A stretch of 64,000 nt of DNA from Photobacterium leiognathi (GTDB lineage: Bacteria > Pseudomonadota > Gammaproteobacteria > Enterobacterales > Vibrionaceae). Location: assembly GCF_030685535.1 (NCBI RefSeq), contig NZ_CP131601.1, positions 1,364,001-1,428,000 on the forward strand, in the 5' to 3' direction. Of the stretch, positions 38,183 to 47,554 are shown one piece after another. The position numbers were made by a program, and so were the translations under genes. Each line of letters opens with the position of its first letter. The stretch's first letter is position 1. The notes beneath the pieces were generated by a model. That model saw only the letters and a list, made by a program, of their open reading frames with translations, had not been told where the DNA came from and made no database searches.

Positions 38183-39307
38183 ATGAAAAACATCCTCCTA
38201 TCTACAACTGGCGCAAGCCCGCAAGTGCTGACAGAAACCTTGTTCGCCCTCCATCAAAGTGGGCGAACATTTCCAGAGGAAGTGTACGTTATAACCACCC
38301 AAAGCAGCCTAGAAACGTTAACCAACGGCTTATTTCGAGATGGTCACTTAAATGCACTTAAAGAAGAGTACCAACTACCAGATTTCAAATTTGATCAAAG
38401 CCACATTTGGCTGATTGAAGACGAACAGGGTGAATACATTGATGATGCTAAGTCGATAGAAGACCAAACCTCCATGGCGAACTTTATCACTCGCAAGGTT
38501 TATGAACTCACTCAAGATGAAAATGTCAGCATTCATGCTTCGTTAGCGGGTGGGCGCAAAACTATGGCATTTTACTTTGGCTACGCCATGTCCATCTTCG
38601 GGCGAGAGCAAGACACACTAAGCCATGTCTTTGTTGATGATCAATACGAGTTTGTGCGCGACTTTTGGTATCCAACCAAAGCCCCTAAGTGGGTAACGGG
38701 GAAATACGGACAAGGGGATATTGATCTGAGCAAAGCGACGGTCACGCTAGCGGAAATTCCATTTGTGCGTATGAGAGCCTCTATTGAACCAAGCTTAATT
38801 GCTTCTTTAGCTAACCTATCATTCAGCCAAACCGTAGGTATGCTCAATGCGGGTCATAAACAGCAGATCAACGTCGTGCTTGACACCTCAGCCAAGTTAA
38901 TATCAACACTAGGGATTGATATTAAGCTCACCGCAAAAGAGATGGCATTTTACGTCTGGTTGCTAGATAAGGGGGGCAACGGCTTGTTGGTTGATCGCTA
39001 TTTTGAAGAAGAGACCGAGCATAGTATTAGCTTTCTGGCTCATTATTGTGAGGTGGCGACCGATCCGCGTATATTCAACACCTTTAATACGACGCCCGAA
39101 GACTTTAAAATTGGTGACTACACATCATTAAAGGGCATGGAGCGAAGTTTTCTTCAACCCGTGTGCTCTACAATAAATAGTAAGCTTAGAAAAGCCCTAC
39201 CAATCCAAACCGCTGATAAACTGGAAATACAATCCAGAGCAGTAGGAAACGATCAGCACTACAGCATCACGCTGGCGGATAGTGACGGTTTGGTAACGTT
39301 AGTTTAA
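38183..39307 (+). CDS. NE0113-family CRISPR-associated (CARF-like) protein, orphan
   Basis: 374 residues from ATG 38183; the frame is open 30 codons further upstream but the family begins at MKNILLSTTGASPQVLTETL. The Rossmann-like N-terminal domain carries the family marks STTGASPQ and HASLAGGRKTMAFYFGYAMS, typical of Cas_NE0113 (TIGR02584) proteins, which are related to CARF ring nucleases and bind or cleave cyclic oligoadenylate. The C-terminal part (about 225-374) is probably helical. No CRISPR array or cas gene is in the window. Its stop overlaps an upstream ATG of hsdR (TAATG), so it seems to be co-transcribed with the type I R-M genes. Ligand and activity are not proven. Confidence 0.8.
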   Translation: MKNILLSTTGASPQVLTETLFALHQSGRTFPEEVYVITTQSSLETLTNGLFRDGHLNALKEEYQLPDFKFDQSHIWLIEDEQGEYIDDAKSIEDQTSMANFITRKVYELTQDENVSIHASLAGGRKTMAFYFGYAMSIFGREQDTLSHVFVDDQYEFVRDFWYPTKAPKWVTGKYGQGDIDLSKATVTLAEIPFVRMRASIEPSLIASLANLSFSQTVGMLNAGHKQQINVVLDTSAKLISTLGIDIKLTAKEMAFYVWLLDKGGNGLLVDRYFEEETEHSISFLAHYCEVATDPRIFNTFNTTPEDFKIGDYTSLKGMERSFLQPVCSTINSKLRKALPIQTADKLEIQSRAVGNDQHYSITLADSDGLVTLV

Positions 39308-39339
39308 TGGTCAGAATTTGTATGCAAACGGAGCAGCGA

Positions 39340-42300
39340 ATGGCAACGTCCAATTTTGAATTTCTAAAAGGCGTTAACGACTTCTTATTTTCGATCGCAC
39401 GAGCGGCAGAAAAGAACTACCCGGATGATCCCAACACGACTTTGTTCAAGGTGCGTGTTTTCGGCGAATCAACCGCTAAACATCTTGCGAAAATTCTGGA
39501 TATTGAAACGCCAGATAATCAGCATGACTTGCTACGAGAATTAGCCAAAGTTCCGTTTGTCGATGACAATATTCTCAAAGTCTTCCACCAGTTGCGTCAA
39601 ATTGGCAACCAAGCAGTGCATGAATACCATAACGACCTTGAAGATGCCGCTATGTGTCTGCGCTTGGCATTTCGTATTGCGGTTTGGTACTACCGTCTGG
39701 TCACCAAAGACTACGATTTTGCCGTGCCAGTTTTTGTATTGCCAAGCTCGGAAAATAGCGACAAGTTTGAACAAGAAATTCTCTCGCTAAAAGCGCAGCT
39801 TGCTTCTGCATATCAAACGGAAACGCAAACTAAAGCAGAAGTCGCGGCGCAAAATGCCAAGCTCATCGCGTTAACAGGTTACATCTCAATTCTTGAGAGC
39901 AACAAAGATGAAACCCAAGAGCAAACACAGCAACGCATTGAAGCGCTAGAAGCCCAACTAAAAGAAAAAGACGCAGAGCTAGCGAAGAAAACCGAAGTTG
40001 AACGCAAAGCTTATAAGAAGCAAATGCTTGATCAAGCTGCTTCACGAACGCTAGATCTGAGCGAAAGCGAAACCCGCTACCTGATTGATCGCCAACTGTG
40101 CAAAGCGGGTTGGGATGCAGACAGCGAAAATCTAAAATTCTCGAAAGGTACTCGTCCACAAGTGGGTCGCAATATGGCGATTGCGGAATGACCAACAGGA
40201 AAAGATGAAACTGGAAAGCTAGGGTATGCAGACTACGTTCTGTTTGTTGGTCTCAAACCTATCGGCGTGATTGAAGCTAAAAAAGCCAATAAAGATGTCG
40301 CAGCTAAACTGAGCGAATCTTACCGCTATAGCCAATGTTTTGATCATGATTTTCTGCGCAGTGAATTGCAAGATGCAGCCAATGATCCGCAGTCATTAGA
40401 CTTAATAGCCGAATCACTACCCGCTTATGTGCCGACATGGTCGGATTCATCGTCAACTACGCCGTATAAAATTCCGTTTTGCTACTCAGCCAATGGGCGT
40501 GACTATCGTGCGGCGGTGAAAACCAAAAGTGGTATTTGGTGCCGTGATGTTCGCCACCCAACCAACATGACCAAAGCGCTACCAGAATGGCATCGCCCAG
40601 AAGAACTGATCGCCAAGCTAGAAAGCGACAACCAACTTAATAACCGTTGGTTTCGTGACAACGCAGATATGAGCGACCTTGGGTTACGTTACTATCAAGA
40701 AGAAGCGGTTCAAGCGGTTGAAAAAGCCATTGTGTCTGGTCAGCAAGATATCTTACTTGCCATGGCAACCGGAACAGGCAAAACCCGCACAGCGATTGCT
40801 TTGATGTACCGTTTGATCCAATCTCAACGCTTTAAACGCATCCTATTTTTGGTCGATAGAACCTCGTTAGGCAAGCAAGCGTTAGATTCGTTTGAAGATA
40901 CCAACATCAAAGGCGATACCTTCAATAGCATCTTCAACGTTAAAGGGCTGACTGACCGCTTCCCGGAAGACAGCACCAAGATCCACGTAGCAACGGTACA
41001 ATCACTGGTGAAGCGTACCTTACAGAGTGATGAGGTGATGCCAGTTGGTCGCTATGATTGCATCATCGTTGATGAGGCGCACCGTGGCTATATTCTTGAT
41101 AAAGAACAGACCGAAGGGGAAGAGAAGTTCCGCAACGAACTGGATTTTATCTCTTCTTATCGCCGCATTATCGATCACTTCGATGCGGTTAAAATTGCCT
41201 TAACCGCGACACCTGCGCTGCACACCATTGATATTTTCGGTGGTGAGAAAAAACAGCCCGTGTATCGCTACAGTTATCGTAAAGCTGTGATTGATGGCTA
41301 CCTTACCGACCAAGAGCCACCAATCCGTATTGTGACGCAATTGAGCGAAGGTGGCGTTTACCTTTCACAAGGTGCTGAAGTGCAGCGTTTGTCCAACCAA
41401 GGCGAACTGGTTAACGATACCTTAGTTGATGAACAAGGCTTTGAAGTCGCTGATTTTAACCGCGCACTAATCGCCTCCAATTTCAATAAAGTGATTTGTG
41501 AAGAGCTGGCGAACAACCAAGATTTCGCGATTGACCCAACCAGCCCACAAAAAACCTTGGTCTTTTGTGTCAACAATACCCACGCAGACATGGTGGTGGA
41601 AGAGTTACGCACTGCGTTTAAAGCCAAATATCCGCAGCTAGAACATGATGCGATCATCAAAATCACTGGGGATTCAGACAAAGACGCCACCAAAGTCCAA
41701 TCCATGATCACGCGCTTTAAGAAAGAACGCTTACCCAACATCGTGGTCACCGTTGATTTGCTTACCACGGGTATCGACATTCCGAGTATTTGTAACTTGG
41801 TGTTTATGCGTAAAGTGAAAAGCCGAATTTTGTACGAGCAAATGAAAGGGCGAGCGACGCGTCTTTGTCCAGAAGTAGGCAAAACGTCTTTCCGTATTTT
41901 CGATGCCGTGGATTTGTATTCAACCCTGCAAAGTGTCGACACCATGCGCCCAGTCGTGGTGCGCCCAAGTGTTGATTTAGAAACACTAGTCAATGAAATT
42001 ACCGATTCGGAAACTTACAAAACCATCGAAGCGGACGGCCGTAGTTTTGCTGAGCATAGCCACGAACAATTGGTTGCTAAGCTGCAACGCATCATTGGTC
42101 ATGCTCAGTTTAACCGTGATAAATCCAAAGACATTGAAGCGCACATCAAACGTTTTGATGAAATCTGTACCGAAACAGCAGGGTGTGACTTCTTAGGTTT
42201 AGCTAAAAAACTCAAAGAGAAAGGGCCAAAATGGTCGGCAGAAGTATTTAATAAGGCCACCAACCTCATTAGCCGTTTTGAGCAATTGAAAACCGAGATC

Positions 42301-42888
42301 AACGCGCTGCGGGACATGCCGATTTTTACCGATTTGCCGGATGCTGTCACTGGGGTCAGCCAAGTATGGGGTGACCATGACAGCGCCGATGATTTCTTAG
42401 AAGCGTTTGATCAGCTGGTGGATGTGTCGGTCAACCAACAAGAAGCGCTGGATATCATTATCAACCGCCCTAGGGATTTAACTCGCAAAGGGTTGATTGA
42501 GCTTCAAGAATGGTTTGATGCACAAAACTACAATGATGCTACCTTGCGCCATGCGTGGAACGTCGCCAAAAACCAAGATATTGCTGCCAAACTGATTGGT
42601 CATATTCGCCGCGCCTCGATTGGCGATGCGCTCATGCCATTTGAACAACGAGTTGATCTCGCATTGGCACGTATTCTCAAAGCCAATGATTGGAATGATG
42701 AGCAAGTCAATTGGTTAGAACGTCTAGCTAGCTCAATTAAAGAGAAAGTGGTACTGGATGATGACACCTTTAAAACCGATAACTACAAGCGCAAAGGCGG
42801 AAAACGTAAGCTTATGAACGTATTTAATGATGAATTAGACATCATACTCGCTGAGTTCAACGAATATATGTGGGATGAGCGCGCCTAG
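39340..42888 (+). pseudogene. hsdR: Type I restriction subunit HsdR, interrupted by TGA at a Trp codon
   Basis: About 1182 codons from ATG 39340 (GGAG six nucleotides upstream; ATG 39307 also possible). An N-terminal DUF4145-like helical domain and a coiled coil precede TGA 40189-40191. The frame then continues open through 25 codons to a GTG at 40267 and on to the stop at 42888. The stop falls in RNMAIAE-stop-PTGKDETG, where HsdR proteins read AEWPT, so TGG probably became TGA. The nuclease motif (YADYVLFVG and VIEAKK) and all helicase motifs (ATGTGKTRTA, DEAH, LTATP, GRATR) lie after the stop. Without read-through no active translocase-nuclease is made. hsdM and hsdS are intact. Confidence 0.85.
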
Positions 42889-42977
42889 CCCATTACAATA
42901 ACCCTAATCCTTATCCATGATTTCCTGCTGTGGTTAAAGATGTGCAGCAGGAACGGAATACTAGTGAAGAGAATCAA

Positions 42978-44564
42978 ATGAACAATAACGATCTGGTCGC
43001 CAAACTTTGGAAACTGTGTGACAACCTGCGTGATGGCGGGGTGTCTTACCAAAACTACGTTAACGAGCTAGCGTCTTTACTGTTTTTAAAAATGTGTGAA
43101 GAGACAGGGCAAGAAGACGAGTTGCTACCAGAGGATTTTCGTTGGGCGAACCTGAAAGCCAAAATTGGTCAAGATCAGCACCAGTTTTACCGCAATATGT
43201 TGGTACAGCTTGGCGCCGATGAACACGCCATTGTTCGTGCGATTTTCCAAAACGTGAATACCACCATTACGCAACCTGCACAGTTGACTGAACTGGTTGC
43301 CAATATGGACAGCCTAGATTGGTACGACGGCGATGCAGGTAAAAGCCGTGATGACTTCGGCGACATGTACGAAGGCTTATTACAAAAAAATGCCAACGAA
43401 ACTAAATCAGGCGCAGGTCAATACTTTACGCCGCGCTCGCTTATCAGCACCATCATCAAAGTGATGCAGCCACAGCCGCGTGAGATTATTCAAGATCCGG
43501 CGGCAGGTACAGCAGGCTTTTTGATTGAAGCGGACAAATACATCAAAGCCAACACCAACGATTTGGAAGATTTGAGCAATGATGACCAAACTTTTCAAAT
43601 GAAAAAAGCTTTTGTTGGCTTAGAGCTAGTACCAGAAACGCGCCGCCTTGCGCTGATGAACTGCCTACTACACGATATTGAAGGCGATGACAACGAAGGG
43701 GCGATCCGTTTAGGCAACACCCTGGGCAGCGCAGGTGAAAACTTGCCAAAAGCGGATGTGATTTTAACCAATCCGCCATTTGGCAGCGCAGCCAGCACCA
43801 ACATTACTCGCACCTTTGTCCACCCAACGGGCAACAAACAGCTTTGTTTTATGCAGCATATTTATGATGCCCTAGAGCCTGGCGGTCGTGCAGCCGTGGT
43901 GATCCCAGATAACGTCTTGTTTGAAGGCGGCAAGGGCACAGACATTCGACGTGATTTGATGGACAAATGTAACCTGCACACCATTTTGCGTTTGCCAACC
44001 GGCATTTTCTATGCGGCTGGGGTAAAAACCAACGTCTTGTTTTTCCAAAAAGGCACGTCAGAAAACCCACACCAAGATAAAGGCTGCACCGTCGATACAT
44101 GGGTATTCGATATGCGAACCAACATGAACACCTTTGGTAAACGTCGCCCGTTAACTGAAAAACACTTTGATGTATTTGTGAACGCTTATGGCGCGGATAA
44201 AAACGGTCAATCAGCTCGTGAAGAGGGGGTTTATGAAACTCTCGGCAACATCTTTGCTGAAGGGGAAGACTCTGTAGAACACATCATTGAAAACGCTCGC
44301 TTCCGCAAGTTCAGCCGCGAATATATCCGTGATCAAAAAGGCGATAGCTTAGATATTTCATGGCTCAAAGACCTAGAAGCGACCAGCGTAGAAAACCTGC
44401 CTGCGCCAGAGTTGCTGGCAGGCGAAGCAATGGCAGAACTGACCGAAGCGATGGCAGAGATTTACCAGCTGATGCAAGCGCTAGGGGCGGATGATGTCGC
44501 TGAAGGGCAAAAACAGCTTGTGGCAGAAGCCTTTGGTTTGGCTGAAAAGCCGGAGGCAGAGTAA
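42978..44564 (+). CDS. hsdM: Type I DNA methyltransferase subunit HsdM
   Basis: 528 residues from ATG 42978. The frame is open 16 codons further upstream, but MNNNDLVAKLWKLCDNLRDG is the family N-terminus. The AdoMet motif is DPAAGTAGF and the catalytic motif IV is LTNPPFG, as in N6-adenine methylases. With HsdS it methylates adenine in a bipartite target and protects the host DNA. It overlaps hsdS by 1 bp (TAATG). Confidence 0.96.
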   Translation: MNNNDLVAKLWKLCDNLRDGGVSYQNYVNELASLLFLKMCEETGQEDELLPEDFRWANLKAKIGQDQHQFYRNMLVQLGADEHAIVRAIFQNVNTTITQPAQLTELVANMDSLDWYDGDAGKSRDDFGDMYEGLLQKNANETKSGAGQYFTPRSLISTIIKVMQPQPREIIQDPAAGTAGFLIEADKYIKANTNDLEDLSNDDQTFQMKKAFVGLELVPETRRLALMNCLLHDIEGDDNEGAIRLGNTLGSAGENLPKADVILTNPPFGSAASTNITRTFVHPTGNKQLCFMQHIYDALEPGGRAAVVIPDNVLFEGGKGTDIRRDLMDKCNLHTILRLPTGIFYAAGVKTNVLFFQKGTSENPHQDKGCTVDTWVFDMRTNMNTFGKRRPLTEKHFDVFVNAYGADKNGQSAREEGVYETLGNIFAEGEDSVEHIIENARFRKFSREYIRDQKGDSLDISWLKDLEATSVENLPAPELLAGEAMAELTEAMAEIYQLMQALGADDVAEGQKQLVAEAFGLAEKPEAE

Positions 44565-46000
44565 TGAGTGAATTGCCGAAAGGGTGGGTAGGAAGTACGA
44601 TCGGTGAAGCATGTTTGATCGAAAATGGTCTGCGTAAACCTATTTCATTAAAAGAGCGAGCAGGCTGTCAAGGTGACTTTCCTTACTATGGGGCAACTGG
44701 GGTCATAGACTATTTAAATAGCTATACTCATGAAGGCGAGTATGTTCTTATTGGTGAAGATGGTGCCAACCTTTTATCTAAGTCTAAACCATTGGCTTTC
44801 ATTGCCAATGGGAGGTATTGGGTAAACAATCATGCTCATACATTAAGATGCCTTGCAGACAGCCCAAATTTATATTTAGAAAAGTATTTCAATTCTCTTT
44901 CTTTAGAATCGTGGGTTACAGGCTCCGCGCAACCGAAGCTTACTAAAAAGAACCTAGAAAGTATTCCTTATCCTCTAGCCCCACTAGCCGAACAAAAACG
45001 CATCGTCGAAAAACTCGATGAGGTATTGGCTCAGGTCGACACCATCAAAGCCCGCTTAGATGGCATTCCAGCATTACTAAAACGCTTCCGCCAATCGGTA
45101 CTCGCTTCTGCGGTGTCGGGTAAGTTGACGGAAGAATGGCGTAAAGACAATGAAAGCGGTTGTCCACAACAAGAAGTAGAAAGCATAATCGAGAGTAGAA
45201 AAACACTCGTTACTAAGCGAATGCAAGTACCTCAGGAGCATCTAAAAAACGAGGAATACCCGATTCCAGAAGATTGGAAGTGGGTATCGTTGGACTCCTT
45301 ATCTTCAAAAATTGTAGATGGTGTTCATCACAAGCCAGAGTACGTAGACGAAGGTGTTCCCTTTATGTCAGTTAAAGACATAAAGGGAGGTAAAATCTAC
45401 TTTGATAATTGTAAGTATGTTTCGTTAGAAACACATGACGAAATTCATCCACGATGCAATCCAGAAAAAGGCGATTTATTGGTAACTAAAAGTGGCACTA
45501 TTGGTCGAACGGCTATCATCAAAACTGATGAAATATTCGATTTGTTTGTAAGTGTTGCGTTGATCAAACCAGCCTCTAAAAAAGTAAACATGGAGTTTAT
45601 AAATATTGCTTTGATGCACTGGGTAAATAGCATTGACGTTTCGAGTCGAGTAGTTGGAACAGCAATAAAAAATTTGCATCTACGTGATATGAGAGTTTTA
45701 GCTGTTCCATTTGCACCACTTACCGAACAAAAAGAAATCGTTCGCCTAGTTGACCAATACTTCGCCTTCGCTGACACCGTCGAAGCGCAAGTGAAAAAAG
45801 CGCAGGCGAGGGTAGATAACCTAACCCAAAGCATCTTGGCAAAAGCTTTCCGTGGTGAGCTGGTGGCGCAAGATCCAAACGATGAGCCAGCTGATAAACT
45901 GCTAGAGCGCATCTCCGCCGCTCGCAAAGAAGCCGAAGCACTTGCTAAGACAGCGAAAAAGGCAGAGGCGGCCAAAAAAAGAGCCGCAAAAAGTGTATAA
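44564..46000 (+). CDS. hsdS: Type I specificity subunit HsdS
   Basis: 478 residues: two target-recognition domains (about 1-150 and 215-385), each followed by a conserved helical spacer that begins PLAEQKRIVEKLDEV and PLTEQKEIVRLVDQY. The C-terminus is a Lys/Ala-rich helix. The two TRDs set the two half-sites of the DNA target, and the spacers set the gap. The target sequence cannot be read from the protein. Confidence 0.95.
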   Translation: MSELPKGWVGSTIGEACLIENGLRKPISLKERAGCQGDFPYYGATGVIDYLNSYTHEGEYVLIGEDGANLLSKSKPLAFIANGRYWVNNHAHTLRCLADSPNLYLEKYFNSLSLESWVTGSAQPKLTKKNLESIPYPLAPLAEQKRIVEKLDEVLAQVDTIKARLDGIPALLKRFRQSVLASAVSGKLTEEWRKDNESGCPQQEVESIIESRKTLVTKRMQVPQEHLKNEEYPIPEDWKWVSLDSLSSKIVDGVHHKPEYVDEGVPFMSVKDIKGGKIYFDNCKYVSLETHDEIHPRCNPEKGDLLVTKSGTIGRTAIIKTDEIFDLFVSVALIKPASKKVNMEFINIALMHWVNSIDVSSRVVGTAIKNLHLRDMRVLAVPFAPLTEQKEIVRLVDQYFAFADTVEAQVKKAQARVDNLTQSILAKAFRGELVAQDPNDEPADKLLERISAARKEAEALAKTAKKAEAAKKRAAKSV

Positions 46001-46028
46001 GTTCTAAGCTTTACTTTGTTGTTTTAAT

Positions 46029-46050
46029 AAAGGGGCGAAAGCCCCTTTTT
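46029..46050 (+). terminator. Terminator of the hsd operon
   Basis: Stem AAAGGGGC / GCCCCTTT with a GAAA tetraloop and a T tract. Confidence 0.92.
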
Positions 46051-46075
46051 AGTGTTTGTTATCTGAGAGTTTTAA

Positions 46076-46294
46076 ATGTTTAAAGCTATTTTTGAGTTGG
46101 GTAAAACAGTTGTGTCATTAGTAGGGGGTATTTTTTCTCTCATCCTAACACTGTGCCAAATTTTCGCTAATTTATATCGTGCTAACAAAATTGAAAAAGA
46201 CACCAATCAAGAAATTGATCGGCTAATGCGAGAGATCGAGTTAGCTGAGCGTAAGCGCAGTCTGGAAAACAGGTTAGAGAACCACAATAAGTAA
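46076..46294 (+). CDS. Small membrane protein with charged C-terminal helix
   Basis: 72 residues. One long hydrophobic segment (about 5-33) and a strongly charged amphipathic helix (about 38-68). No family recognised. It has its own start right behind the hsd terminator, so it is probably a separate unit or the head of the unit with the next gene 200 bp away. Small single-pass proteins of this kind occur in toxin-antitoxin and defence loci, but a role is not shown. Confidence 0.6.
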   Translation: MFKAIFELGKTVVSLVGGIFSLILTLCQIFANLYRANKIEKDTNQEIDRLMREIELAERKRSLENRLENHNK

Positions 46295-46497
46295 TTGTTT
46301 CCGCCATCATTTAGATTTTTTATAAGCAAATAATATGTGTTGCAAATAGGGCGTAATTTGCGTCTGTGCGAAAATCACTGACGTACAGCTTCTTTTATCA
46401 GGGCAATCGCTAGAGTCTCTTAGCCTAGTTAATAATGCTTGGTGAGTCTGCGTGGCCTTGTTTCAATAAATGTCATTGTTATTTTTGAGTCTATAAA

Positions 46498-47400
46498 TTG
46501 GGTATATTTCGTACATGTGGCAGCATTCTTAGCAATGTTGTCACGCTTGGTGGTGCAAGCGAGTTAGAACACCAACGTGATCTTTATGAACACGAATATA
46601 AATATTATCAGCATCTTCACGGTTTAATCAGTGATTGTAAGCTTCAGATTGAATCGGATTTATCTGATCTTGGGCAGTCAATATCCGCTGTACAGCAGAC
46701 TTTAGTGAGTGTTGAAAAAATCCTTACTACCACATACAAACTGGATGCGCTGAAGTTCGACAGGCCTGAACTTCTCGTCAATCAAATGAGTAAGTTCCAT
46801 TCCAGTTATTCGAGTGCGCTAAGCGTGGGTTTTGGTGGCGTGTTAGGTGGTACCGCCGCAGTAGGTGCATGGGGATTAGTGTCTATCATTGGCAGCGCTT
46901 CAACCGATACAGCAATCGCCACACTTTCGGGGGCTGCAGCAACCAACGCGACTTTAGCTTGGTTTGGTGGTGGCGCATTAGCTGCGGGTGGCGCAGGTAT
47001 GTCAGGCGGAATGATGGTGCTGGGTGGAATTGTCGCTGCACCTATGATCTTTTTTGCGACCAAAAAAGCGTACGAAAAAGCAGAGCAGCTTGAACAAGCA
47101 ACTCAAGAGCTTAAAGATGCTTTCCCTGAGTTAGAGCAACTTCTTGTATCAGCGAATGAGCAGCAAACCGAGGTTATAGTTTATACAGAACGAATGCGCA
47201 CCCTCTGTGATAATTACGTTTTTGAAGCCCAAACGCTAATGACGTTGATTCATCCGAAAGGAAGGTGGAGCCGTTTTTACCAGTGGTTACGTCGTTTGTT
47301 CAAGCTTGATGTCTTTACTGAAAAGCAAGAAAGTGCCATTGAATCGTTATCGAATAAAACTCATGTTCTCCTGTCAAACTTTAACCGCTCTCATGGATAA
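46498..47400 (+). CDS. Glycine-rich membrane protein, unknown
   Basis: 300 residues from TTG 46498; no ATG occurs until about residue 90, so TTG is taken. Helical N-terminal half with a coiled coil (about 20-85), then a Gly/Ala-rich hydrophobic block (about 103-188, three helices with GGGALAAGGAGMSGGMMVLGG-like content) and a helical C-terminus. The design, a helical sensor with a central small-residue membrane insertion, recalls dynamin-independent membrane effectors, but no match is claimed. It lies between the hsd and mcr genes in the island. Confidence 0.62.
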   Translation: MGIFRTCGSILSNVVTLGGASELEHQRDLYEHEYKYYQHLHGLISDCKLQIESDLSDLGQSISAVQQTLVSVEKILTTTYKLDALKFDRPELLVNQMSKFHSSYSSALSVGFGGVLGGTAAVGAWGLVSIIGSASTDTAIATLSGAAATNATLAWFGGGALAAGGAGMSGGMMVLGGIVAAPMIFFATKKAYEKAEQLEQATQELKDAFPELEQLLVSANEQQTEVIVYTERMRTLCDNYVFEAQTLMTLIHPKGRWSRFYQWLRRLFKLDVFTEKQESAIESLSNKTHVLLSNFNRSHG

Positions 47401-47554
47401 TTTTTAATTAAGCTAGTTGGTAAATCTTTTATCACTAACTCACTGTTGGTGTTAGGTCAAAGATATAATCGATATGAAATGATAGGCTTATTATGTGGTT
47501 GGCACGTAGTAAGCCGCCTTATTAAATAAAATGAATATTGTTAAGGAGAGTTGC

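Noticed and set aside
41358..41993. 211-codon minus-strand open frame
   Set aside because: It lies wholly inside the hsdR coding region in another frame, and the hsdR frame carries clear helicase motifs.
45445..45975. 176-codon minus-strand open frame
   Set aside because: It is antisense to the conserved second half of hsdS and has low-complexity Ala/Ser composition typical of a shadow frame.
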